Assembly: GCA_035545275.1 (NCBI GenBank)
Contig: DASZYT010000021.1
Coordinates: forward strand, 1 to 64,000
Direction of reading: 5' to 3'
DNA: 64,000 nt
Source of the DNA: DASZYT01 sp035545275
GTDB lineage: Bacteria > Patescibacteriota > Saccharimonadia > Saccharimonadales > UBA4665
The position numbers and the translations under genes are program-made. The notes beneath the pieces were generated by a model. That model ran no database searches. It saw nothing but the letters and a program-made list of their open reading frames with translations, and was not told the DNA's origin. This document shows positions 36,280 through 44,675 of this stretch, piece after piece; positions within the stretch are counted from its first letter, which is position 1; the number at the start of each line of letters is the position of its first letter.

Positions 36280-36708
36280 TCATCTCTGCCTGCGGATGGC
36301 GGGGCATAGTTTGACAGCAAGTGGACCCAGAAACGGCGGGATTGCCCGCGGTTTTTTGCACTCTTGCGTCCTTTGTGCCGCACTAGCACGCGCTACGGGC
36401 ACCATTGCACTAGTGAACAACCATCCTTCGTAGCCGCCTAACACCATGTTTTGTGAGCAGCTCCCGTCAGGAAACTCTAGTTGCATACCAATTACTGAGC
36501 CATTAAATACATCGGATCCGCCACTCTGAGTAAACCATCCCCTTTCCTTGGCTTGTTGAACTTCATGCGGGGCATGACCATTTAAGCGAGGACAACCCGT
36601 ACAAAAATCAAACACTGCGTCTTCATTGATATCGCCAAGACTCTCGGTGATACGAAGAGCTTCAGTTGTAACCTGGGCCTCAAATGCGTTGTGGTCAATG
36701 TGACTCAT
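36280..36708 (-). CDS. Uncharacterised protein with CTGC motif
   Basis: 142 residues from MSHIDHNAFEAQV; a start 9 codons earlier is possible but would place the AAAGGAG site inside the gene. That site is 12 nt from the chosen ATG. An N-terminal helix is followed by a cysteine pair in DFCTGCPRLNGHAPHEV, then a Trp-rich region (ERGWFTQSGGSDVF) and C-D-type pairs further on. The C-terminus is basic with more cysteines. No family recognised. It may bind a metal or form disulfides. Confidence 0.6.
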   Translation of the reverse strand: MSHIDHNAFEAQVTTEALRITESLGDINEDAVFDFCTGCPRLNGHAPHEVQQAKERGWFTQSGGSDVFNGSVIGMQLEFPDGSCSQNMVLGGYEGWLFTSAMVPVARASAAQRTQECKKPRAIPPFLGPLAVKLCPAIRRQR

Positions 36709-36797
36709 TATGTATACACACTCCTTTACCCCCATATTCCGCTATAGGGAGCGCTATTGCAAGCACTGGCGTGACATACGCCATCAGAAAACTGGGC

Positions 36798-37961
36798 CTA
36801 CTCGCCGTGTTCTTCGATGGCCTCAAGTAGGCTATTCTCGAGATCGCTCTTCTTCTTCAGCTTGGGCTGCTTGGGCAATTCTTTGGTTTCAACAGTTGCC
36901 TCACTGGTCGCACCCGCTTCACGCTCAGCTTCGATGTCCAGCTCGTAGCCGCTCAGCTTGCTAGCCAGGCGCACGTTCTGACCACTCTTGCCGATAGCGA
37001 TGCTCAGCTGGTCTTCCGGCACGATGACCGTAGCCTTTTTATTCTTTTCGTCCAACTTCACTTGTGTGACCTTGGTTGGGCTCAGCGCTTCGGCAATGTA
37101 TTCGGAAGGATTTTCCTTCCAGACGATGATGTCGATCTTTTCCTGCTCGCCGATTTCGCTCATGACAGCGTTCACGCGCGTACCGTGGCCGCCAACGAAG
37201 GTACCGACGGGGTCTACACCGGGCACATTGCTAGCTACGGCGATTTTGCTGCGCACACCAGCTTCGCGGGCGATGCCCTTGATCTCAACGGCGCCGCTCT
37301 CCATTTCAGGTACCTCACCTCTAAACAACCATTCAATAAATTCACGATTGCCGCGGCTTACCACTAGTTGCGGGCCACGTGGGCCGCGCTCAACGTCCTT
37401 TAGAAATACCTTCAAGCGCTGGCCTGGGTAGTAACGCTCGTCCTGGATCTGCTCGCTGCGCGGCAAAATACCTTGTGCTTTACCAAGCTCGACACGCACG
37501 ATGTTGCCCTCTACGCGGGATACAACGGCGTTGATGACCGTGCCAATCTTGTCTTCATATTCGGCCAACACAATTTCGCGCTCTGCCTCACGCAGGCGCT
37601 GCAAAATCACTTGCTTGGCAGTCTGGGCGGCAACGCGGCCAAAGCTGCTGACCTTTTCGTGCACTTCAATCATGTCACCAACTTTGGCGTTCTTTTGCAT
37701 GACCTGAGCATCCTTCAGGCTAATTTCATAGGCCGGGTGCTCGGTTTCGCCCTCAACCACTTCCTTAGTAACGTAGGCGTCTACGTCGCCGGTATTCAGG
37801 TTCATGTTGACGCGCACTTCTTGCTCGCGGTCGCCGTAGTCTTTGCGGTAGGCGGCAGCCAAAGCTTGCTCGACCACTTCCTGGACGGTTTCCTCTGGTA
37901 AATTCTTTTCCTCGGCTATCGCTTTAATCGCAAGAGCCAGCTGTTTAAAATCGAAGTCCAT
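36798..37961 (-). CDS. nusA: Transcription termination/antitermination factor NusA
   Basis: 387 residues, the short form without the C-terminal acidic repeats of E. coli. An N-terminal RNAP-binding domain (MDFDFKQLALAIKAIAEE) is followed by an S1 domain, then two KH domains (with LSIAIGKSGQNVRLASKLSG). It ends in a short charged tail. NusA binds RNAP and enhances pausing and hairpin-dependent termination. The leader between its promoter and the gene contains a perfect intrinsic-terminator hairpin, which suggests self-control. AAAGGATAT precedes the ATG. Confidence 0.96.
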   Translation of the reverse strand: MDFDFKQLALAIKAIAEEKNLPEETVQEVVEQALAAAYRKDYGDREQEVRVNMNLNTGDVDAYVTKEVVEGETEHPAYEISLKDAQVMQKNAKVGDMIEVHEKVSSFGRVAAQTAKQVILQRLREAEREIVLAEYEDKIGTVINAVVSRVEGNIVRVELGKAQGILPRSEQIQDERYYPGQRLKVFLKDVERGPRGPQLVVSRGNREFIEWLFRGEVPEMESGAVEIKGIAREAGVRSKIAVASNVPGVDPVGTFVGGHGTRVNAVMSEIGEQEKIDIIVWKENPSEYIAEALSPTKVTQVKLDEKNKKATVIVPEDQLSIAIGKSGQNVRLASKLSGYELDIEAEREAGATSEATVETKELPKQPKLKKKSDLENSLLEAIEEHGE

Positions 37962-37993
37962 CTTTATATCCTTTCATTTAGGTCTCTGGTACG

Positions 37994-38018
37994 AAAAAAT
38001 CCGACCAAATTGGCCGGA
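37994..38018 (-). terminator. Terminator-like attenuator in the nusA leader
   Basis: On the minus strand TCCGGCCA-ATT-TGGTCGGA (8 bp with one G-U pair) is followed at once by TTTTTT. It lies between the nusA promoter and the nusA ATG and starts about 8 nt after the predicted transcription start. The gene on the other side is divergent, so the hairpin can only act on nusA transcripts. Confidence 0.8.
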
Positions 38019-38031
38019 CGATTCCTCCATG

Positions 38032-38061
38032 ATTATACGCGTAAAGCTGTAAAAAAGTCAA
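38032..38061 (-). promoter_or_regulatory. nusA promoter
   Basis: Minus strand: TTGACT (38056-38061), an 18-nt spacer and TATAAT (38032-38037). The predicted start is near 38025. It is back to back with the pepN promoter. Confidence 0.8.
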
Positions 38062-38080
38062 TTTTCCGCAAAAATCACCG

Positions 38081-38089
38081 TGCTACACT
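38081..38089 (+). promoter_or_regulatory. Extended -10 promoter of pepN (leaderless)
   Basis: TGCTACACT on the plus strand; the hexamer ends 6 nt before the ATG at 38096. No Shine-Dalgarno lies in the gap. A leaderless mRNA is predicted. Confidence 0.68.
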
Positions 38090-38095
38090 TAAACA

Positions 38096-40678
38096 ATGAG
38101 CAAATCCGTCAAACGCCTTTACGAACAATTTCAGCCAGAACACTATGACCTTCAACTCAAGCTCGACCCCGATGCGATGACTTTTGGGGGCAGTGTTATT
38201 ATCCATGGCAAAAAAGTCGGGCGCCCCAGCCAACGCATTACGCTTCACCAAAAAGGATTGACCGTCACGAGCACGACAATTCGTCGGACCGACAAAAAAG
38301 GCGACACTATGTTTGCCGTGGAGCGCATCAATGCACACGACGGGTACGACGAAGTACGTCTTCATTCCTCAGAAATGCTATATCCCGGCGATTATCACGT
38401 AATGGTAGAATTTTCTGGCAAGCTTACTTCGGGTATGACGGGCATCTACCCTTGCTTTTACACCCATGAAGGGGCCGAAAAGAAACTGATAGCAACCCAG
38501 TTCGAAAGTCATCACGCCCGCGAAGCATTTCCGTGCATCGATGAACCCGAAGCAAAAGCGACTTTCTCGCTTGTAGTCGAGGCGCCCGACGCCGGCATTA
38601 TTTTGAGCAATACTCCAGCCGTGCGACACGAGACCGATGACGGCAGTCACCGCCAAAGAACAGAATTTGCCGAGACCCCACGCATGAGCACATACCTGCT
38701 GGCCTTTGTGTACGGGGAGCTGCAGAGCAAAAGTGCCAAGACACAACGTGGCACCGAGGTATCTGTTTGGTCGACCGTGGCCCAGCCGTTAGAAGCACTC
38801 GACTTTGCGGTGGATATCGCCAAGCGCTCCATCGAGTTTTTTGAAGATTATTTCAATGTGCCCTACCCCCTCCCAAAGTCCGACCACGTAGCGCTCCCTG
38901 ATTTTTCCTCTGGAGCGATGGAAAACTGGGGGCTCATAACCTACCGCGAGCGCGTGCTGCTCGCCTACCCCGGCGAATCATCGCAAAGCGTCCGCGAGCA
39001 GATTGCGCTTGTCATCGCCCACGAGACCTCCCACCAGTGGTTCGGCAATTTGGTAACCATGAAGTGGTGGGACGATTTGTGGCTCAACGAAAGTTTCGCC
39101 GACATGATGGAATACCAGGCCGTCGACACCATGTTCCCCGACTGGCACGTCTGGGACACGTTCGTCAACCACGATGGACTATCGGCGCTGCGCCGCGACT
39201 CTATCTATGGCGTACAGGCTGTCAAGACAGCCGTGCACCATCCCGACGAAATCAACACCCTGTTTGACCCGTCAATTGTCTACGCCAAAGGTGGCCGGCT
39301 GCTAACCATGCTCAAGAACTACATCGGCGAGGAAGCGTTCCGCCAAGGCCTTAGCGCCTATTTCACGAAGCATACCTATGGCAATACTGAAGGCACCGAT
39401 TTGTGGGCGGCACTGTCCGAAGCTAGCGGGCATGACATCGGGGCATTCATGAACCCGTGGCTGCAGCAATCCGGCTTTCCGGTAGTGTCTGTGCACCAAG
39501 AAGCTGACTCGGTCCGGCTCAGCCAGGAACATTTTCTGGACGATAGAGCCAAGATAGATTCTACTCGTCGCTGGCCTGTGCCGCTATTTAGCAGCAGTGA
39601 CTCGTTACCGACCCTACTCGAAGAGTCCAGCCTGACCTGCCAGCTACCAGACAATACGTTCGTCTACATCAACCGCGGGGCACTGGGGCACTATATCGTC
39701 AACTACGACACCGCCGAGCATCGCGCTGCACTGCTGGGGCTGATACAAGCTGGCGAACTGGCAAACGTCGAACGGCTGATGCTGCTCAACGACGCCAGCA
39801 TGCTGGCGCGTGCCAACTACCAGCACTACGGCGATGTGCTGCGCCTGCTGGAAGCCTATGAAAGCGAAACCAGCGAGCCGGTCTGGGATATGATGGCGCT
39901 CATTGTTGGCGAAACGAAGCGCTTCATAGACCTTGACGAAAAGATTGAAGACGCCATCAAGCGACTCGTGCGCAAACTTATCACCCATGAGTACGAGCGA
40001 CTAGGCTGGGAGGAAAAGCCGGACGAGCCGGCCAGTGACCAAAAGCTGCGCGCCACTATCATCGCCCTCGGCGCGTACGGCGAGCACTCGGCTATCATTA
40101 AAAAAGCCATCGAGTTGTTTGAATCGTACAAAAAAGATCAAGCCGCCATCCCGGCTGAGCTGCGCAGCATTGTCTTTGGCGTGTCCGTCAAAGAGGGCAC
40201 TGCGGGCGCGTTTGACTATCTCGTGAAGTTGCATGACAGCACCAGCAACAGCGACCTGAAAGGCGACGTCTCCGCAGCGCTCACCATCACACGCTCTGCC
40301 GACGAAGCCCAGCAGCTGCTTGGCCGGCTGAAGGATGCGAAGCTCATCAAGCCGCAGGACATGGACCGCTGGCTGGTATATCTGCTACGCAACCGCTATG
40401 TACGCGACGTTGCCTGGAGCTGGATGACGGACAACTGGAGCTGGATAGAAGAAACGTTCAAAAACGATAAGTCGTATGACTACTTTCCGCGTTATGCCGC
40501 CAGCATGTGTAACACGAAAGAGTGGGCCGACAAGTACAAAGCGTTCTTTGAGCCCAAGCTTGGCCAAGTGGTGCTGAAGCGTAACATCGAAGTCGGTCTG
40601 GAAGAAATCACCAACCGTGTCACTTGGCTGGAGCGCGACCTGCCCTCCGTGCAGCAATTCTTCAAAGCTAGTAAATAG
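38096..40678 (+). CDS. pepN: M1 family aminopeptidase
   Basis: 860 residues. It has the M1 exopeptidase motif GAMENWG (about 273-279), the zinc site HETSH (309-313) with the third ligand Glu332 in NESFADM, and the later catalytic tyrosine region. A C-terminal ERAP1-like helical domain completes the enzyme. No signal peptide is seen, so it is probably cytosolic and trims peptides, fitting an organism that depends on imported peptides. The 3' end overlaps the convergent yraN gene by 11 nt. Confidence 0.95.
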   Translation: MSKSVKRLYEQFQPEHYDLQLKLDPDAMTFGGSVIIHGKKVGRPSQRITLHQKGLTVTSTTIRRTDKKGDTMFAVERINAHDGYDEVRLHSSEMLYPGDYHVMVEFSGKLTSGMTGIYPCFYTHEGAEKKLIATQFESHHAREAFPCIDEPEAKATFSLVVEAPDAGIILSNTPAVRHETDDGSHRQRTEFAETPRMSTYLLAFVYGELQSKSAKTQRGTEVSVWSTVAQPLEALDFAVDIAKRSIEFFEDYFNVPYPLPKSDHVALPDFSSGAMENWGLITYRERVLLAYPGESSQSVREQIALVIAHETSHQWFGNLVTMKWWDDLWLNESFADMMEYQAVDTMFPDWHVWDTFVNHDGLSALRRDSIYGVQAVKTAVHHPDEINTLFDPSIVYAKGGRLLTMLKNYIGEEAFRQGLSAYFTKHTYGNTEGTDLWAALSEASGHDIGAFMNPWLQQSGFPVVSVHQEADSVRLSQEHFLDDRAKIDSTRRWPVPLFSSSDSLPTLLEESSLTCQLPDNTFVYINRGALGHYIVNYDTAEHRAALLGLIQAGELANVERLMLLNDASMLARANYQHYGDVLRLLEAYESETSEPVWDMMALIVGETKRFIDLDEKIEDAIKRLVRKLITHEYERLGWEEKPDEPASDQKLRATIIALGAYGEHSAIIKKAIELFESYKKDQAAIPAELRSIVFGVSVKEGTAGAFDYLVKLHDSTSNSDLKGDVSAALTITRSADEAQQLLGRLKDAKLIKPQDMDRWLVYLLRNRYVRDVAWSWMTDNWSWIEETFKNDKSYDYFPRYAASMCNTKEWADKYKAFFEPKLGQVVLKRNIEVGLEEITNRVTWLERDLPSVQQFFKASK

Positions 40679-41009
40679 TGTCGATAAAATCGGTCACTGC
40701 AAAGTCGCCGCCGACCTCGATGGCGGCCAGCGAGGCATCGCCGCCCCAGTGGTGCTGAGCACACCACATCTCAGCGGCGAAGCGCATCTGGCGTTGTTTT
40801 GCCACCGTAATATAATCCAGGCCGCCGCCCTGGCGCGACGATACCCGGTATTTTACCTCCACAAAGTAAACGCAGGCACCCTTCTTGGCTACTATATCTA
40901 TCTCGCACTGGGGTGTCTTCCAGTTACGTTCCACGATTTTGTAACCCTGTTTTTGCAGATAGTCTGCGGCCGCGGCTTCGGCCTGCCGCCCAGTGTCAGT
41001 CGTACTCAT
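40668..41009 (-). CDS. YraN/UPF0102 family nuclease-like protein
   Basis: 113 residues. GRQAEAAAADYLQKQGYKIVERNW and the CEIDIVAKKGACVYFVEVKYR block (a PD-(D/E)xK type core with E-x-K) are the UPF0102 signature. The family resembles Holliday-junction resolvases; its role is not firmly known. It starts inside the rnhB stop (ATGA overlap), a common pairing in bacteria, and its 3' end overlaps pepN. Confidence 0.92.
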   Translation of the reverse strand: MSTTDTGRQAEAAAADYLQKQGYKIVERNWKTPQCEIDIVAKKGACVYFVEVKYRVSSRQGGGLDYITVAKQRQMRFAAEMWCAQHHWGGDASLAAIEVGGDFAVTDFIDTIY

Positions 41010-41572
41010 GGGCGAGCCCCTAAAAGCGTCTGGATGGGTTTGAAACTTTTGCGGTGGATGTCGCTGACTCCATGTGTTTTGAGCATCCGCAGATGCAAGC
41101 CCGTGCCATAGCCGACATGCTTGTCAAACCCATAGGCCGGATATTGCCGGGCGATGTCTCTCATAAAATTATCACGCGCTACTTTGGCAATGATACTCGC
41201 GGCGCTGACGGCAGGCACGCTGTCGTCAGCTTTTATAACGGCCCGGCAGCGCGGATCATCAGCAAAGAAATTAAGGTTGCCATCAATGATAATTTCGTCG
41301 TACAAGCACGTTAGTTGCTCGAGCGCGCGTTGCATAGCCAAGCGTACGCTAGCGGTCAGGCCTAGGGCATCAATTTCATCTGGCTGCACCCAGCCAAGCC
41401 CATAGCCGGCGGCCATAAGCTGTATCTCGGTGTCCAGGGATTCGCGCCGCAATCGGCTCAGTTTTTTGGAATCTTTGAGTCCCGTGATAGGCTCGCCAAG
41501 CACCACCGCTCCCGCCACCAGCGGACCCGCCCAACAGCCTCGTCCCACTTCATCGATACCTACGGTAACCAT
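41006..41572 (-). CDS. rnhB: Ribonuclease HII
   Basis: 188 residues from MVTVGIDEVGRGCWAG. A longer frame reaches 41623, but the promoter (TACAAT, 41579-41584) lies 6 nt upstream of this ATG, which fixes the start and gives a leaderless mRNA. The DEVGRG motif holds the first catalytic residues; IIIDGN and the SAASIIAKVARD block complete the active site. It removes RNA from RNA-DNA hybrids. Confidence 0.94.
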   Translation of the reverse strand: MVTVGIDEVGRGCWAGPLVAGAVVLGEPITGLKDSKKLSRLRRESLDTEIQLMAAGYGLGWVQPDEIDALGLTASVRLAMQRALEQLTCLYDEIIIDGNLNFFADDPRCRAVIKADDSVPAVSAASIIAKVARDNFMRDIARQYPAYGFDKHVGYGTGLHLRMLKTHGVSDIHRKSFKPIQTLLGARP

Positions 41573-41578
41573 AGTGTT

Positions 41579-41584
41579 ATTGTA
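41579..41584 (-). promoter_or_regulatory. -10 box of the rnhB promoter
   Basis: TACAAT on the minus strand, ending 6 nt before the ATG at 41572. Only 5 nt separate it from the -35 of the divergent promoter, so the two compete for polymerase. Confidence 0.68.
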
Positions 41585-41589
41585 GAGCA

Positions 41590-41629
41590 TTGACATATTT
41601 GTTTTTCGTTTTATTATTACCACTATAGT
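41590..41629 (+). promoter_or_regulatory. Promoter of the small membrane gene at 41669
   Basis: TTGACA (41590-41595), a 16-nt spacer and TATTAT (41612-41617). A second -10-like TATAGT lies at 41624-41629. Confidence 0.65.
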
Positions 41630-41668
41630 TTCGGAACACTCTGAGACTTGCGACAGAATGGAGAAAAA

Positions 41669-41872
41669 GTGCCTCTTTGGCTTCAGTGGCTCTTATGTGG
41701 CCTGGCCATCTACTTTTGGTGCGGCCTCGTGGCCGTGCTGGTGTACTGGAGTCTTGACCGAGAAATCGGCCGTCCCCACTCCTGGAAAAGGAATTTCATG
41801 TTATGTGCGGCCGGACTCGTAAGCTTGGTATGCGCAGGTGGCGCAGCGATCAAGGCAATCGGCACAAAATGA
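41669..41872 (+). CDS. Small two-helix membrane protein
   Basis: 67 residues from a GTG start that has GGAG 5 nt upstream; the longer frame from a TTG at 41648 would put the GGAG inside the gene. Two hydrophobic segments (WLQWLLCGLAIYFWCGLVAV, then FMLCAAGLVSLVCAGGAAIKA) flank a basic loop (DREIGRPHSWKRN). No family recognised. It stands alone, divergent from rnhB. Confidence 0.6.
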   Translation: MPLWLQWLLCGLAIYFWCGLVAVLVYWSLDREIGRPHSWKRNFMLCAAGLVSLVCAGGAAIKAIGTK

Positions 41873-42050
41873 AGTGCTACGGGGACGAGGCAACGATGAC
41901 CTTGATGAGCATAGACTCATAAAGCACTCCGACATATCGGACGCAGCTTTTCCCCATGCGCGGTAAAATTTTGCGTAGGATACGCCTCATATCCCAACCA
42001 CTCCACCATCCTCGACTCTGTCGCCTAAACTGAACATTCATCAAAAGCAA
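41873..42050. other. Intergenic stretch without recognisable gene
   Basis: No open frame with coding character, no tRNA fold and no clear promoter. It ends in a strong terminator (42051-42076). It may be the long 3' UTR of the small membrane gene. Confidence 0.4.
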
Positions 42051-42076
42051 ACGCTCCGGTTTTGGCCGGAGCGTTT
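42051..42076. terminator. Intrinsic terminator shared by rplS and the small membrane gene
   Basis: ACGCTCCGG-ttttgg-CCGGAGCGT (9 bp) with a T-run on the plus-strand side and a weaker T-rich stretch on the other. It lies 20 nt after the rplS stop and can serve both converging transcripts. Confidence 0.88.
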
Positions 42077-42095
42077 TTGCTGGTCGATATTCAAT

Positions 42096-42620
42096 TTATT
42101 CTGTTGGCTGGTCGTGCTTGGCAAGAGCTTCGGCCACCTTAGCCTCATTCTTGGCCTCTGCCTCGGCTTTTTTGGCGGCTTCTTCTTCGGCAGCCTTGGC
42201 TTGCTCTTCCTTCAGCTTTTCTTCTTCGGCTTCGGCAGCAGTGTCACGAACGGTATTAACGGCCTCACGGTCAAACTCCACACCGGTCAGACGGGCCGAT
42301 TTACCGGTCAGGTTGCGCATGTAAGTCAGGTAGTTGCGGCGGACCTTGCTCCGCTTGGTAACTTCTACCTTCAGTACAAGCGGGCTGTGGAGCAAAAAGC
42401 TCTTTTCTACGCCCACACCGCTGGCAATGCGGCGAACCGTAATGCGGCTGGTGTGGCTACCCTTGTTGTCGGTACGGATGACCAGGCCCTGGAAAATCTG
42501 CACGCGTTCTTTGTTACCCTCACGGATCTTTTGGTGCACGCGCACAGTGTCGCCGCTTTTTACGTCAACGACATCTGCCTTTTTATAATTCGCTTCAATC
42601 TTTTGGATCACACTTTGCAT
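42096..42620 (-). CDS. rplS: 50S ribosomal protein L19 with long charged tail
   Basis: 174 residues; typical L19 is about 115. Residues 1-120 are normal L19 (GDTVRVHQKIREGNKERVQ, then FQGLVIR and SFLLHSP). The C-terminal 50 residues are an Ala/Glu/Lys repeat (EAEEEKLKEEQAKAAEEEAA), likely a single alpha-helix, like the tail on L23. L19 sits at the subunit interface. Only a weak promoter-like TAAACT is seen upstream; it follows the WhiB-like gene by 30 nt. Confidence 0.95.
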   Translation of the reverse strand: MQSVIQKIEANYKKADVVDVKSGDTVRVHQKIREGNKERVQIFQGLVIRTDNKGSHTSRITVRRIASGVGVEKSFLLHSPLVLKVEVTKRSKVRRNYLTYMRNLTGKSARLTGVEFDREAVNTVRDTAAEAEEEKLKEEQAKAAEEEAAKKAEAEAKNEAKVAEALAKHDQPTE

Positions 42621-42650
42621 ATCTAGTGGAGTTTACACTATTTCCCGCCT

Positions 42651-43019
42651 TTACGCAATAGCTTCCATATCTGTTTGGAGGCCAATGCTTCCCTGGTGTG
42701 CAGCCGCACGTCTATGCTCACGTATAAGTTTTTTACGTTCTCTTTCGGTCAAACCGCCCCAGATGCCAAATTTTTCATCGTTAGCAATGGCGGCCCGCAA
42801 GCAATCGGCTCGTACTACGCAGTACTCACAAATTCTCCGGGCGGCCTGTGCTTGATCCTTTCTACCCTTCTCGGGAAAAAATGTATCGGGGTCAGGGACT
42901 CTTCCAGGTGCACAAGCGGCCCTTTCCTGCCATGGAGCTGATCCAGGATCGTCAGGTACTACTGCTAGCGGCGACGGGGTTTCAATACGGTTTGGATATG
43001 CAGCTGCAGCCTCACTCAT
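42651..43019 (-). CDS. WhiB-like iron-sulfur regulator
   Basis: 122 residues. Four cysteines (36, 64, 67, 73) follow the Wbl pattern C-xn-C-x2-C-x5-C, here with n=27, which is longer than usual. The G(V/I)WGG turn is GIWGG (85-89), followed by the basic TERERKKLIREHRR helix. Wbl proteins bind a 4Fe-4S cluster and contact the primary sigma factor; they are known mainly from Actinobacteria and their phages. It lies between the pilus ATPase and rplS. A TATAAC box ends 6 nt before the ATG. Confidence 0.9.
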   Translation of the reverse strand: MSEAAAAYPNRIETPSPLAVVPDDPGSAPWQERAACAPGRVPDPDTFFPEKGRKDQAQAARRICEYCVVRADCLRAAIANDEKFGIWGGLTERERKKLIREHRRAAAHQGSIGLQTDMEAIA

Positions 43020-43025
43020 GGTTTC

Positions 43026-43033
43026 GTTATATA
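43026..43033 (-). promoter_or_regulatory. Candidate -10 of the WhiB-like gene
   Basis: Overlapping TATAAC (43026-43031, 6 nt before the ATG) and TATATA (43028-43033, 8 nt before). An AAGGAG lies further upstream, too far to serve as a ribosome-binding site. Confidence 0.45.
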
Positions 43034-43061
43034 ACTCCTTGCGTGAACAGTCAAATTTTTG

Positions 43062-44669
43062 CTAGCCAACTACGCGGTAAATTTCATCGAGTGTTGTTTC
43101 GCCGGCAATGACTTTCAGGATGCCATCGTGAAGCATGGTGCGCATGCCACTTTGTACGGCGGCTTCTTCTATCTGCTGGGCGGTAAGCGCCTTCCTCGCA
43201 CCTTCTAAGAGCTCTCGAACCTGACCGGTGAGCGTAAACTGCTCGCGGATGGCTAGCTGCCCACGGTAGCCGTACGGGTTGTCCTCGGAATGACCGGGTT
43301 TGTAGAGCTGGAGTCCATCAAGGTTTGGCCGCTCAATGCCTTGAGGTAATGTATCGATGACTTGCTGCAGCATCTGTAACGTCTTGTCATCGGGCTGATA
43401 CGCCTGCTTGGTAGAATCATCCAAACGGCGCACTAGCCGCTGGGCCATGATGAGCCGCACGGCCGAAATAAACAGCGGGTTTTGCTGGATGACATCGGCA
43501 AGACGCGCAATAGCCGCCCCCGCCGTCGAAGCATGGAAGGTACTCAGCACCAAATGCCCTGTGAGGGCCGCCTGGAGGGCCGTCTTAGCCGTGTCCATGT
43601 CACGAATCTCGCCCACCATGACGATGTCGGGGTCAAGCCGCAGCACGGCGCGCAGCTTGTTTGCAAAGCTGTCGTCGTTACCGCCCTCGCTGGTCTTGAC
43701 CGATATCTGTGTAACGCCGGGGAATTGGTATTCCACAGGGTCTTCAATGGTGATGATTTTGCGTTCTTCGCTATTGAGCGAATTGAGCATGGAGTACAGC
43801 GTGGTGGTCTTGCCCGAACCGGTCGGGCCGACCGCCAGCACCAGGCCGCTGGGCTTAGAAATAATGTCGTCTACGACTTTTCGCTCTGACTCCGACAAAC
43901 CAAGTCGGTCCAAGGTATACATTTCGGGGTCCATATTGAACAAGCGCATTACCATATCCATGCCGTTGATGGTTGGCACCGTCTCGAGCCGTACATTCAC
44001 GTCCACTGCCGTTCCATCGGCCATGGTGACCTTTTGCGAAATGTGACCCTGTTGTGCTTCATCGGCGGCTGTCGAGATGTTGCCGGCGCTCGCCACGGCG
44101 GCCCGAAGCACACGATATTTTTCAACGCTCAGTTTGGCTATGGCATGCAGCACACCATCAATACGAAAACGAACTCGCACATAGTCCTTCTGCGTCTCGA
44201 CGTGGATATCTGAGGCACCCAGGCGATGGGCCTGTTGTACCAAGTATGCCAACATATCATCCGCTTTCACCTGCTCCAGCACGGCAGAGACACGCTGCTG
44301 CAAATCTTGCGTTCCAGCACTTTTGAGCTCGATATTTTCATACACTACCTCTTTGGGCGGGTTATAGAGCCGCATGTATTCGCGATAACCTGTGTCCGAA
44401 ATAAGCGCAAAGTTCAGACGCTGGTCCAAAAAGCGCTGCTGTAGCTGCTGCATAGTCTGCTGCGATGTGTTGGTGGTGATGCCGAACAAGATATGGTTTT
44501 CATCCACCTGAATGGGCGTGACGCGCATTTGCGTTAGCTCCAGCACGGTGAGAAGCTGTGGAAACAATCGTTTGTCGCGAAGCTGTGACGTATCAACATA
44601 ATCAAAGCCAAGCAAACGCGCACGGCGCTGCGTAGCCAGCTCTTCGTCACTGCGAGCATCCTGACTCAT
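43062..44669 (-). CDS. Type IV pilus assembly ATPase (GspE/PilB family)
   Basis: 535 residues: an N-terminal MshEN-like domain (about 1-100), then the secretion ATPase with Walker A GPTGSGKTTT (281-290), the Asp box, Walker B region (DIVMVGEIRD) and His box (TGHLVLSTFHAS). PilB/GspE normally carry a four-cysteine zinc motif before the GYRGR segment; here LQLYKPGHSEDNPYGYRGQLAIRE has none. It powers pilus extension or secretion. It is leaderless by promoter position and divergent from the TrmH-type gene. Confidence 0.93.
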   Translation of the reverse strand: MSQDARSDEELATQRRARLLGFDYVDTSQLRDKRLFPQLLTVLELTQMRVTPIQVDENHILFGITTNTSQQTMQQLQQRFLDQRLNFALISDTGYREYMRLYNPPKEVVYENIELKSAGTQDLQQRVSAVLEQVKADDMLAYLVQQAHRLGASDIHVETQKDYVRVRFRIDGVLHAIAKLSVEKYRVLRAAVASAGNISTAADEAQQGHISQKVTMADGTAVDVNVRLETVPTINGMDMVMRLFNMDPEMYTLDRLGLSESERKVVDDIISKPSGLVLAVGPTGSGKTTTLYSMLNSLNSEERKIITIEDPVEYQFPGVTQISVKTSEGGNDDSFANKLRAVLRLDPDIVMVGEIRDMDTAKTALQAALTGHLVLSTFHASTAGAAIARLADVIQQNPLFISAVRLIMAQRLVRRLDDSTKQAYQPDDKTLQMLQQVIDTLPQGIERPNLDGLQLYKPGHSEDNPYGYRGQLAIREQFTLTGQVRELLEGARKALTAQQIEEAAVQSGMRTMLHDGILKVIAGETTLDEIYRVVG

Positions 44670-44675
44670 GTGTTT

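Noticed and set aside
41900..42045. Possible tRNA-like stretch (GTGGAGTGGTTGGGATA) on the minus strand
   Set aside because: No matching acceptor stem, anticodon arm or T-loop could be built around it.
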